Positions 12,126 to 24,100 of a stretch of 64,000 bases of DNA are shown piece after piece. Below the pieces are notes generated by a model. The model was given only the letters and a program-made list of their open reading frames with translations, did no database searches and was not told the DNA's origin. Positions within the stretch are counted from its first letter, which is position 1; each line of letters opens with the position of its first letter. This DNA comes from Sympetrum striolatum (taxonomy: Eukaryota; Arthropoda; Insecta; Odonata; Libellulidae): the NCBI GenBank assembly GCA_947579665.1, contig OX388345.1:57713454-57777453 (forward strand), given 5' to 3'. The position numbers and the translations under genes were made by a program.

Positions 12126-13019
12126 TGTTTACTTAGATGTAAAAACGGAAAAATCAGAATGCGAATAAATGTTTTTATTCAGTAAAATAAATAGACTTAA
12201 GAAGGGATAAAATCTCGAATGAGGAAACTTAAGAAGGATATGCTCTTGTATTTTACACACAAATATATTCATACCATGGATCTTGGTTTTCAATCCTGAA
12301 TACTATCACTTCATTTCATTCTCAAGGATGCGTCACTTGATGGTTACACAAATATCTCATAAGTCAATCCGTCGACCGTCCCCATCCTTCAATTGGCTGA
12401 TTATTTAAACATACATGCTCGGAAAACGTTTAAGTTGTGATTCTATGATTTTTAATCTTCACTGGGTGCAGTTAACGAAAAACCTATCCTGAAGCCTACG
12501 GAAACATTGCTCTGTTTTATCATAGTGCTGATATTTATGGAAGATTTCATCAATTAGCAATACTTCAATACATGAAAGCAAACATTTATGAATCGAACAA
12601 TGAATCTCTTTTTTCCCCCTATAGTAAATGTCGCGAGAGATTTGGAGGTTCTCACATCTTTAGCGGCAGTCCTCCAAGGACAAATTTCGTATCCGGCCCT
12701 AATTTATGCAACGGCGTAGTTCATGATAATGTTATTTGATTCATCCCTAGATGTTATAAAAATTTACTCAAACTTTGATACGTACAAATAATTTAAAACA
12801 TAGATCTTCTTTAGTTAACCGTGAAAAATTTCTTTGCATCACGAATAAAAATAGCAGTATTATAGGGAAGAGTAATTTCCATTAGAGTATTAACATGCAT
12901 GAAAGCACGAGGTTCGAGTAAGCTTCGGCTCCGTCTTTGATTTATGCCTGGAAGACAGAAAAAGAATAAAAATTAAAAGAACTCAAATTCTTTCAACGAC
13001 AAGTTGCGCAGAAATTAAT
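12126..13019. other. AT-rich background
   Basis: No gene, RNA or repeat recognised. Confidence 0.5.
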
Positions 13020-13640
13020 GGTTTTCGTCCCATTAGGAGAACATAACTTCATCTTGGTACCATTGAGCCATATTTGCCGACGCGAATGTTTAGATAGCTA
13101 GATAAAAAGTAATGGATTGGAAGCGACCGTGAGCGTGTGTGCCAGTACTGTTTATTTAGTTGCGTCGAATGCTCAATGCATTCAAAAGAGGCCTCCGAAG
13201 TTCGCCCAGTATGCTCGGGGGGAGGTGTCCATGAAGGAGCAATTTCGCGGAGTGAGATAAGGAATTGTAAGATGGAATACTTCGCAGCTGGAGAGAGACG
13301 CAATGGTGGGGATTTTTGAGGAAGGTATATAGAAGGTGACGTCACCTGACGTCGTCTCGACTACCTGGAGTGTGTGTGTGACCCACACATCCACCTAATC
13401 CCTTTCACATCGCGGTGAATCCTCCCCCGCTCCCTCAAGGTCAGAGACGCTAATTTCCCATTCCATATGCCTTCCCTCAAAAGCTGCCTTTGTCCATTCG
13501 ACGTAAGCGAGACGGAATCTTCTCTATCCTGTACTTTTCGCGGAGACTCCTCCGTGTTGATTTCCCGTTCGACTCCGCGGCGAGTAATTATCGCTTGTGC
13601 TTCGGGTGGGAAATATCGGAGTTGAATCATAATCATACTT
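13020..13640. promoter_or_regulatory. GC-richer patch with paired CRE-type sites
   Basis: The patch holds the 14 bp palindrome AGGTGACGTCACCT at 13334-13347, whose centre TGACGTCA is the consensus CREB/ATF binding site. A second half-consensus, TGACGTCG, follows at 13347-13354. GGTATATAG, a weak TATA-like word, lies just upstream at 13324-13332. A GT run followed by CCCACAC gives a small inverted repeat downstream. Frames of 60-98 codons lie on both strands here without recognised content. Clustering of two CRE words makes an enhancer or promoter plausible, but no adjacent gene is visible. Confidence 0.3.
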
Positions 13641-14504
13641 TAGAGCCCGGGTAAAATTTAATGACTCAGATTTTATTACCAAGTAAAGCGATGGTTGAAA
13701 AGCCAGCTGTGAAGCTGCCGTCCTCCAGCATGATTCATCGTCTTGAACGTAAATAAAGTCGGGTTATGCATGACCGTAATGAATTCTATTTGGTGTGAAT
13801 CTTCGGAATTGCTTCATCGATTAGTGAAATGGAAAACCTGCGTGCTGGAAAAAATTAGCCTCTTTTATCGTCAAGTAAAATTGAATCATCTTGGTGTGCT
13901 GTTTTAAATGTTAAAGTATCAACCACATATTAGCCTTTCCTTAAAAAAATTAGCGCTAATATACGCTAACCCATGCATCTTGTAAATTTAAAACATGATT
14001 TAGATTGAAAATTTTTCTATATGGAGTATTAAGCCCTATGTGCGTAGTATATATAATTCAAATCTAGGTTGAAATTGATAACCGATATCTAATATTACGT
14101 AGTCAGTGAATCACAATATTGCAGTGTTCTTGATACATCTCTGAATATGCTTTTAGATTGATTTGGGTATTTGTCTTTGTCATTGTGAGATATGAATCCG
14201 CTCTTGCCCAAGTAACTTTGTCGTATCTCCATTCATGTCACAGTTCTATGGATAATGAAAATAAAATATATAAGATAATCATTACTGATACTCACTCAAT
14301 CGATACAAAATTAGAGTTACCAAACAAAATGAGCAGATTTATAATGGGAAGTTTGTACAATTCATGTTTTATCGATGAGCAGTAGGATACTATTTTCTTC
14401 CGACATACAGATGCATTCTAGTTATGGACTGACTTATAATTTGAACTTGGAATTGTTTTATCGGTTTTAAAATATTTCTATTGACTTGCATTCTGTGCTA
14501 TTCT
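13641..14504. other. AT-rich background
   Basis: No gene recognised. The 75-codon plus-strand frame at 14158-14385 has no family signature. Confidence 0.5.
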
Positions 14505-14803
14505 ATATGAAATTCTTTTTTATAATGCCCAGATATATGTCCAAGATAATATTATCAGTTTGAATATCTAAATGATATGTTTAAATTCGAGAAAAGAAAT
14601 ATGATATGAAATTCTTTTTTATAATGCCCAGACATATGTCCAAGATAATATTATCAGTTTGAATATCTAAATGATATGTTTAAATTCGAGAAAAGAAATA
14701 TGATATGAAATTCTTTTTTATAATGCCCAGACATATGTCCAAGATAATATTATCAGTTTGAATATCTAAATGATATGTTTAAATTCGAGAAAAGAAATAT
14801 GAT
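14505..14803. repeat. Three head-to-tail copies of a 99 bp unit
   Basis: The word ATATGAAATTC recurs at 14505, 14604 and 14703, giving an exact 99 bp period over three full units. I see one base difference: AGATATATGTCC in the first copy against AGACATATGTCC in the other two. The third unit ends at GAAATATGAT and the flanks are unrelated. The near identity points to a recent duplication, or to recent homogenisation of an AT-rich unit with no coding content. Confidence 0.95.
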
Positions 14804-16463
14804 TTCCTTTTCATGCATAGGCCACAGTGGAAAATGAAACCAGGCAGGGAAGTGAACTGAAATGAACGGAGGTAGAAACCCATAGAAATCCCGCTAATTT
14901 TACCTAACGCATTTCGCATCATTCTACCGAATATTTTCCTTGACAAAGACGTCTGCTGGCCTCGAAATCCTGGCGAATGGAATTGTCTCCCACTCAAGCC
15001 CTTTTCGCTGCCACCTCGCGGCATGTGCTGGGACTCCCGACCGCGTCAGGCGAATCGTGGGTGGCTCAATGTTGGATAGGAAGAAGCAGAGCGGGAAAAA
15101 GTTCCCTCTCGTAGAAAGTGAGTGAGAATAGAGGCCTTTATTCTTCTTCTTAAAATGATTTGTCGTCGGATTCAACGCGCGACGTCTCTTTCCCTTCATT
15201 ATTCTTTCGCTTTGAAGCTCCGACTTCATTTGGAACGATGATGGAGTTGTCTCGGATGACGTATGACTCCGTTTCAATTTTCTTCGGAAGAAAAATATCT
15301 TCCGAAGCGAAAAGAACTGAAACAACTGCTCACCGACCTTTGCTCCTTAACCTCAGAATGCGAAGCTGTTGATTTCGCGGAAATAACCTTCCTATTACGT
15401 CTCATTAAATATTCGTGATGACAGAAATTCTCAGGAGTATTACGATGTTGCTCATTGCTTTCTATTGTTTTTGTTTACTTCGCTAGTGTTTTGTTTTAAA
15501 GTCCTATATCAACAACTAGTATAAGATTCAATTCAGAGAAAATCAAAGCTAAATTTGGAATTTATTAAAATACAATTTTATTTATTAAAATAATGTTTCT
15601 TTCTTCATTGAAATAATGATCTACTTTTTTACATTACTGTTTCTATAAACTGAATGCTATTGAGGTTTCTATGACTTTCTTTTTCATTCCATATTTTGCA
15701 ATAGTGGTGGTAATTTTACCGCTCATACTTAACCGAATATGACGTGCATTTATGCTGTCGGACATGTATTACTGCAATATTTAAGCATCATTTCTTCATA
15801 TCGTTTGATTGAAAAATTCATTCGTGAATATATACGGATAATATGAATCCAGAATACAACAGAGTGACGGACGATCCTGGTGTATTTTTTCAATGTTTTT
15901 CTGATAAAATATTATTCATCCTATCTCTTTGTAGAAACAAAGCCGACGTTAATTGATGCTAAGTTTTCTTTTTTTATACATACCTGCACCTCCCTGGAAG
16001 GGTTTGGTGATTAGTACTTGTTTATTCCGCGACGGAGTACATAATTTCCAAGCCGTTTCGTTCCAGTGGCTTACAGGAAGCAGCTGTGTCTAGCTCGAAA
16101 GTAAAAAATCCCAGCTGCGAAAGATCGACCCAACTTTTGTTATTAAAAAACACCAACAAATTAGATAGTTAAACTACTAGGTTGTACTTGAGATTTAGTT
16201 GCCATTTTAATAAAAATTCTGTGACGTCGTTGTCACAGTACAATACCAGAAAATTGAATATTGTAACCTTTCTTAGGATTGAGTAGTAAAAAAAATTCAT
16301 GAACCACTATCATAAGAAAATTGTGGCCGTTAGAAAATCGGAGAAAAAGTTAGGGAAATTAGGAAACTTTTGCTACCCTTTCTAAACGATATACTATAGC
16401 TCATCGAAGCTCAATTAGTCACAATAAAATCAACTTACTGACTTCGTGCTATTCCATGACCAA
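14804..16463. other. Background; GC-richer patch at 14.9-15.4 kb
   Basis: The 14.9-15.4 kb patch supports frames on both strands (133 codons minus at 14924-15325, 61 and 70 codons plus). They are mutually exclusive, basic and Ser/Phe-rich, and match nothing I know. GGAAGAAAAATATCTTCCGAAG near 15285 is a short inverted repeat. The remainder is AT-rich. Confidence 0.5.
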
Positions 16464-16580
16464 GAAAAACTACTTTTCAAGGAGAAACTAGTTCCTTATT
16501 TAATAAATATTTCAAAAAATTCATTTTTTAGAGTTATATTACTAAATAAGGAACTAAATTCTCCGTTTAAAGTAGTTTTC
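16464..16580. repeat. Short fold-back repeat, about 39 bp arms
   Basis: GAAAAACTACTTTTCAAGGA at the left is mirrored by AAAGTAGTTTTC at the right. Inside this, AGTTCCTTATTTAATAA faces TTACTAAATAAGGAACT. Arms of roughly 39 bp with a few mismatches surround a short A/T-rich loop. It is probably a tiny MITE. No second copy was found in the window. Confidence 0.7.
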
Positions 16581-17320
16581 CTTATTTATTTTCCTTTATA
16601 ATCAGCCACATTTAATTTGAAAAATCTCTACTCCCTTTCTTTTGGTTCAATGTAGGTTTCATTGCAAACGATTCAATCGCCGTTGAATTCCATAACTTTC
16701 TCAAGTGAAATTTTCAATTATTCCTCAGCGCCCGAGTAAATCAGCGTGAAACATTAAGGACGAAGGTTAGGCTTTAATTTCGCCTCGTCTTTAAAGATTC
16801 GCTTCACAAACGCGAACAGTCCGGCTGAGAATTTATGGAGAGAGAAACACTGCATATATCACGAGTGTGCTCATTAAATGCATTCCGTGGAAACGCTGCT
16901 CAAAACACTCTCTGAAAGCAATTTCGGTTTCGCGCCCATTACCGCGATGAAAGCGCACCCTATTCGATCCCTTGGAAATGTTTTTCCTTCGCTCATTGTT
17001 CCCACGGCGACTCCTTTTACCAAACGCAGAATTTCCCTTTATTTCCTCCACCTCGGGCGAGGACGGCATGAAAAATGCCTTCCCCGGTGGAGAACTTGTT
17101 TTTCCATCTTTAACGCGAAGAAAAAGGGATTTCTCCTTTGTCTTGCGCCTAAACAAAGTGGAACGGATCGGAAGGGTGCTGGGGGTTGCGGGCGTGCCAG
17201 GGGAATGAAAGGGAAGAGATGGAAAGATGCAAGAAGTGGTATTGTGAAGGTTGACGCTGGGGGAGTGTGAGAAGGAAGGGGGAATATACTAAAAGACATC
17301 TCTTGGAAGACCTTGACCCT
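16581..17320. other. GC-richer patch with opposing frames, no gene called
   Basis: Frames of 80-130 codons overlap on both strands (for example 16878-17270 plus, 16833-17156 minus). They have no recognised domain. A low-stop, purine/pyrimidine-skewed composition explains them. Confidence 0.5.
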
Positions 17321-17328
17321 ATGTATGG

Positions 17329-17336
17329 TGACGTCA
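17329..17336. promoter_or_regulatory. Palindromic CRE-type site
   Basis: TGACGTCA within the 10 bp palindrome GTGACGTCAC, in a GC-richer patch. It is the CREB/ATF consensus; function is not shown by the sequence alone. Confidence 0.25.
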
Positions 17337-18875
17337 CTCGCAATTGTACGGGGACGCCGTACGTCGGTGATGCCTCTGTTGACGATGAAGTCATTCGTAA
17401 GGGAAGAAGAGGCAATGAGTCAAATATAAGGGGATTATCACGAAAAAGGATAGGAAAAATAAGATGCAAAACACTCCTTTGCGTTTTTGGGAACTCAGTC
17501 AGCTGTATTTAACCTTTGTTAATTCCCGGAATATAAACGGAAGCTTAGTACGACTTTGGCGTCATCTATAACTTTAGTCCATGAGAAGGTTTTTATTGAT
17601 TAAATTATTCAAACTATCAGTTGTATCGGTACCAAATTATTTTTGTTTGAGACTGAATTTGAAGCTTCGTCGTGGTACATCAGTTATTTTAATTATCGTT
17701 TGTCACACGCATTGTTGGAAAATTTGTCCTAGTAAATTTAAGTTGTGATCAATGTAAAATAAATGTTCGCTGTTCAATAAGCTATTTGACTTTTTTATCA
17801 GAGAGGAACCTCATTCATTCACTCGTTGCGCTTAAGAATATCAAACTTTAATATATATATATAACACAGGAGATAAAATAAACTATCACTTAGATTATTT
17901 AATAGAAAAATCATTTTTACTAACTAAATATAAGACACGTAAATAAAATAAAGTTTTACTGAGTATGTATTTACCTCAGAAGATCGTACATTGCAAAATA
18001 AACAAAGTAATGTAGATCCTGAGTCCAAGGAAAACGCAACTAAAAGTATGATTTTTTAAACAATTTATCCTAGAAATTGTGTACAAGATTTAAATACGGA
18101 CAGAAACGCAAATCTATCAATACACACAAAGAGAGAAGCCCTGTAGCGTCTACAGTCCATGTAAACTTCTACTCACTTTGTGTCTTATTAATAAGCATTC
18201 ATTTGCTTTGAACCAAAAAAGTGCGTACAAAAATTCTGACATTGGCTTTACACCTCTATTCAATATGAAGTAAATAGATCGAGAGTCGATTAGAAACTTT
18301 GCTGCTAAGTTTATGGAGAGACTCTAAAGATAAGTTATTATTTGTTAGTATAACCATTTGCTTAAAATTGTTCATGTGCAACTCAATGAGTTAGTATATC
18401 AAGGAGTACCTGCCACTTAGTGGCGAAACAAAGGGAAGATTGCCTTATTTCCCTTGCATAAAACATCGATTTGTTTGTGTACTCATATTTCTGTTTTCTT
18501 ATACTGAGATGCGGGTCATTCAATATGATTCACTTCAATTTTGCTGGCTGCTTTCGAGATAGAACCGGAAAGTTTTTGTTCCTGGCCATCAAAGCATTAA
18601 GAGATACGAATCGCGATATTATGCCTCTTTGATATGCGCACCGGCCACGCTTCCCATTACAATGAAATTTTCGGATGACGTGACTTGCCTATTTTTAATC
18701 TTGAGAAATTATTCTGTTATATGATCATAATACTTTTGGAAATATTATTCTAGCTTGTAAATGCAAGTAAATCTTATCTTAAGTGTATCGATAGTTATAA
18801 TATATGCTGTGTGTTATTGTGTGATCATTTAGAAATATCGATTTTATTAGGATAATATTTGTGTATTGCATAAAG
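17337..18875. other. AT-rich background
   Basis: A short (TA)n run lies at 17850-17863. No gene, RNA or transposon recognised. Confidence 0.5.
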
Positions 18876-19101
18876 TTAGAGGTTTAAAATCTCCAAAAGC
18901 CGTCTATGTCGGCGTTCTTCCTCTTAATTCCCTGTAGTCGGAGAAAGCAAGAAAGGAAGCCTCACTATTATTGTACCCAAAGTATTTTTCAAAGGCGATG
19001 CATCCGTCCTCAGGGGTCGTTTTTTCTTGCTTTCTCCGACTACCGAGAAGTAAAAGGAGGAACGCCGACATGGACGGCTCTTGGAGATTTCAAACTTCTA
19101 A
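18876..19101. mobile_element. Long-armed MITE, family A copy 2
   Basis: About 226 bp. The left arm starts TTAGAGGTTTAAAATCTCC and continues through GCCGTCTATGTCGGCGTTC and GTCGGAGAAAGCAAGAAA. The right arm is its imperfect complement, ending in GGAGATTTCAAACTTCTAA. Arms are about 80 bp. The landmarks match the 5494-5760 copy in order, while the loops differ in length and sequence. No protein is encoded; the 100-codon frame at 18906-19208 simply crosses the element. Confidence 0.75.
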
Positions 19102-21090
19102 ATCATTTCAGCGGTTTTTCAATATTTCTTCCTTTACATTGCATTAAGTCATCGTTTCTCTTCACTGTAAGTTGTGATAATACCTTAAACTTTGCTTTCT
19201 TTACGTAGTAATCAGCTTGAGGTTCTTCATTACGATATTATATAACCAACTAGCAAATTACCAAATTAGGTGATTGTATTGATGTATGGGTGCATTATGT
19301 TAAATTGTTAAAGTTTTTTTCATACGGATGGATTTGGGACGTCATATTTATCTTATTACAAGTAAAAGAGTAAGTGATACAACTATGTAATAACAAATTT
19401 TGTTCGTTATATTAATTTTTACAAAAACTCTTGACTGGTTCTACCTCATCGTTTGTGTTTACATCCTAATATGAATTATTCTACGCTTCTCTATTCTAGA
19501 AAGATTGAACAACTTATTGATTGTCATGATCTTCTATTTTCCTATCCAAGTCTTCGTTTCCAAGGCATTTTTAGCATTGTCTCTTTTCATGCATGCTCTG
19601 TCTTCCTAATTTCTTAAGCCTCTTCTCTTTTGTCAAAGGATTATGCTATACAGTTGTAAAGGCGGGTCTTCAGCTGTTATATCATTTCCTCTGATGTGAA
19701 TAAAAAAAAAACCTTCGCAGAAACTGAAATTCGACAGAAAGTTTCTTTTTGAAGAATGAAAATGTGGGAAGAAGAATATCCCAACTACATAACTAACGTC
19801 GCTTGAGCAACGAATTCCGTATTAAAATCACTTTATACCTCCAACAGAATGAATTATAATGTAAAATAATTTCTAGAATTTGCGTCACTTTTTATTTCAA
19901 AAAAACATACTGCGATGCAAGTGTCGTGTTCGTGCCCTTTATCAGAAAATTTTAATGGGACTAAGTGAATATTTTTCGACCCCCTGCGATGCATCTTACG
20001 AGTCCAAAAATACACCAGCAGCAATTGGTTGTACTGCTTAAAACCTGCAGAGGTAGTACTCAAATCTAACGCATAATCGTCTCTCTGAAGGAAAAGTCTT
20101 AGTACTCGACGACATAATTTGGAGTAGTTGAAATCTAGGACTCAGTCTTATGCTTAAATTCTATACATAAGTGAAAAATATTTTTCAGATGATAAGTAAT
20201 GAGATAAAAGTAATTTTCCACTTGTAAAGTTTTATAAGTAAACGCTTTGGAGATTAAAAAAAACTTTGGAATAGAAATTATCTTGTTGAACTCTAGCCAG
20301 GGTAAAATACTACTCCACTGATAAATTTTTAATCTCTCAAAAGTCTCAGATTCACCGGAAGGAATCAAACTTGTTAAATAAATTGTCTACGCTCAGCATG
20401 AATAAAATGGAAAAATTGCCGCATCTTGATTAAAAAAGAAGTTTTTACAACAGAGAATAGAAAATCCTCAGCTCATGTTAGGATTTTCACCTGAAAAGGA
20501 AGTGATAATCATATTAATAAAGGATCGTTAAGAACGAAGAAAAATATGCACGTGGTTTGAATAGACAAAGAAGGAAACGAGAATGAGACAAAGAGCGTTA
20601 TTTTTCCGCAGAAGGAGATTTTTTTCTTTTTTGGTTTTGAGGGAAGTTCTCTAAAGTTCTGGAAAAGAAAGGAAAGAGATGGTGTGGGGGAGGGGAGTTT
20701 GTGAGTGATGGGAGAGAAGCTCTGTTGAGGCCACGACCTCTCAAGGACGCTGTCGAGCAGACGAGGGAGAGAAAAGTTTGAAGAAGAGGAAATGGAGGAT
20801 TTGCAGCGAATAGTCAAAGGAGAAAATGGAGCGAGAGAAAGCCAAGGACGGAATCTACTGCGTTTAATCCTTTCGAAATTATGTCATTGATGGAGAAAGG
20901 TGACGTAGGCGGATGAATAAATTGAGCATAAGTAGCTGAATGACGTGACGAATATTACTTACTAAAAATATCATTACAATTTATATTCTAAACAGAAAAA
21001 ATAATAGATATCTCTTATTTTGTTAGATTTGGAGAATATACACTAAAATAAGTTAAATCAAGGTACGTGTTAGGTGTATCTTATGAATAT
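19102..21090. other. AT-rich background; purine-rich tract near 20.5-20.85 kb
   Basis: Between about 20520 and 20850 the plus strand is strongly purine-rich, which produces a 102-codon minus-strand frame of Ser/Pro/Phe composition that I reject as a gene. Nothing else is supportable. Confidence 0.5.
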
Positions 21091-21167
21091 TACATTCGTA
21101 TTAGGAAATAATATAGAGTATGTATTCACACTACATTCATATTAGGAAAAACAGTATGTATTCACAC
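21091..21167. repeat. Imperfect tandem duplication, about 36-41 bp unit
   Basis: TACATTCGTATTAGGAAA...GTATGTATTCACAC is followed directly by TACATTCATATTAGGAAA...GTATGTATTCACAC, with a 5 bp length difference in the middle. Confidence 0.85.
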
Positions 21168-24100
21168 TGTTATTAACTTTTGAACATTTTATTTAAATTA
21201 AAATAATACAACAAAGACAAGAGTTGCGAGTACAATCATCATCACAACTAACTACAGCATAATATCAAAGTTTCTAAGTTCATCGAACAGTTTAACTTTG
21301 AATAAAAAATCGAAATAAGCTTAATTATTGTCGAATGCTTATAAAAATATGTTCATAACATACACAGGCGCATATCAAGAATTGTGACTTTGAAAATTCA
21401 TAATTTTAAGCAAGGATGTTATTTCTGTGCCCTTTTTGCAATTATTACTTGAAATTACTTTTTTAGAATAAGCTCACAAGTTATAATAAATTTTATACCA
21501 CCAGCATTAACCAAATCGGTTGATAATTATAAAATTTACATAGGGTCAGCTCATACACATGAAAAGTAAAAACAATGACCCAATTTTTAGTAAATATTCG
21601 GATCCTAGGATATACTAAATCGGCTATTACGCGTAAATCTACACACATAGAATAAACAATTTCAGCATTTACAAAGTAAGTATTTCGGAGAATGTAAAAT
21701 ATTGATATGTATATAAAATAAAATTAATTGCTTGAATGAAGTTGAATGTTGCGGTTGCTCTTAAGTTGCTGCAAGAGAAAATTTCTAAAATATATAAAAC
21801 TTAAATTTGTTATGCTCTTATTTTAGATACGGGCGTGCTTCTGTAACACTTAAATTATCAATAATTGTTATAATTAATTTCTTCATGCGATGTGCTTCTT
21901 GATCATGTAATTATGGAATATTGAAGTAAGTGTTTTCTCAACTGTGCAACATTTAACCAAAATTAATATTTTTAATTAGATTAAATTCATTAGGAGTTCA
22001 TTTGATAACCTCGAACAAAGGGATCCGAAACCAGAAAATATCGAAACAAGGTAAACGACGAGAAAAAATAACAATGAGAAATTGAAGAAGTGAATTCACG
22101 TTGAAATTAGCGGCTAATTCGTTCTTTGGCCAATTCGCGGCAACTTTTCACCAACTTTCGTGTGAACCGAAGAAATAAGACCGCAGCACCAAGTACTACA
22201 TCAGCTTCCGAACAATGAGAAAACCGCTGCGGCAGAAACACGTTCGCTGTCTTTCCAACCATTTAATCTAAGAATAGAGCAATTTTCAAAGCGGAGCGAA
22301 AAATCTTTTAATTAGCGAAGGAATCCATGATACAGGTGGCGATAGCTAGGAAATGAGAAATTGAAACATCCGGGGATTTTCAAGCGGGCGGAAGCAATAG
22401 ACATTTCCGAGATCGGAAACAAAGAACACGAAAAGAAATGCTCTCCACCGCTGAGTGAGAGAGTCTTCTAAGAGAAGCAACGAAGGCTTGAAGAGGATAA
22501 TGCAGGGAAAGGATTGGACTCACAGAAATGTGAGGGCGTATGCGCGCCAAAGATATATTATCTCACAGCAATAAAATCGCGTTGTATGCAGTATATCATA
22601 CGTTCTTGCTGGATTGAAAAGCAGATTACGTCTTTTAAGAGTTATATCCATGCTGTTGTATGCATCTATTATTTTTATAATTGTAGAATGATGTTCTGAA
22701 TACTTAAACAAGCCTTATGTGCGGGTATGTGCTGAATATGATATGTATGCTTTTCGATACTGCTATCGGGAAATGTTTAACAAACATTAAAGTTCCTGAA
22801 TCTATGACGTAATGTCGTAGATATGTGTCGAAAGGATGTATTTTTAGCTGAATGTATTAAAATATGACTCTTCAATATTGATGACATTAGTTAACTTAAA
22901 CCTATTATTCTTATTCCTCTATGAGTAATATTTCTAATTATTACCCGTTTGGAGAAGTATTTTCATTCTAATTTCTAATTCAGATTATTTGACTCGAACA
23001 TATGCATCGAGAGTATGAAGTCACACATCCTTTGGCATACAAAATGTAGACCTAATAACCTCGATTTGGAACATAACGATAAAATGCAATTATTTTCATA
23101 ATAATCAGCATGTTCAATATACATTACATAATTTACGTTAAGCGGAGTATTTTTATTTTAACTTTCCCTTACCAACATATAACGGATGTAACACTTTCAA
23201 CGATTGGCAACCTATTCGCTTTAACAGGTGATTCGAAACCGAACTACGTCGTTAAATATGGGTTGAGAAGAATTGAAAAGATAGAGAGGAAAGAAAGCCC
23301 TTATCCGGGGCGGGGAGATTCTTGCGGGGTGAATCAGTTCCTCTGCTCGTTGTTAATTGTTCCAACACGTCTGGGCGCTTCCTCTCCCTCCAACTCTCCC
23401 CACCCATCCTCTCCTTAGTCGATTTGTTTTGAAAAAGAAACATTTCAAAATTCTCGAATCGAGTAAAAAATTCACTCTCTCTCTCTCTTTCCCCCTCATT
23501 AACTCCCCAACGAGTTCAATGGATTTACCCTTTTCAAAAGGATTTCGAAGATCATCCGAGCGTTTTCAATATCGACTTTTTTCTGCCCAAAGATGCGTCT
23601 GAAGATGTATGAGTCCGTCACGGCTTCCTGGGGGAATTGATCTGCGATGCAAAACGAGCCTTAATGTTTTCCCGACTTAGCCTTGCTGAGATTCGGCAAC
23701 GGAAATCTTTTTCTCTCTCAAGGCCGAGTTGGTTGTTTAGCATAGCGACCTTGCTGCTCTCCTAATTGGGAGGGTGTAATAAGAGAGGCTACTAAGGGAC
23801 TTTTTGAGGATACGCTTCAGAGGATTGGATAATTTTGGACCAGTAGGAGACGCTGCAAACCGACACTTATCCAGCTAAGCCTCATTTCTGAAGATTGGAA
23901 GCTGTATTAATCCTATACCTCGAGATATTTGATTCGATGAAATTGTCATGTCGGACGTAACTTTATAAACTGGACAGCTAATGACCTAATTCGATTAAGT
24001 ATTGAGGTTTCCGCTTTGGAAAATTATCTGTCATCAATTCATGCGTAAGACTCTGATTTTAAGAGATTTAATTTTCAAAGCTGGTAGCTTTCTTGAGGTA

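Noticed and set aside
14924..15325. 133-codon minus-strand frame
   Set aside because: Three competing frames overlap it on both strands; no recognised domain.
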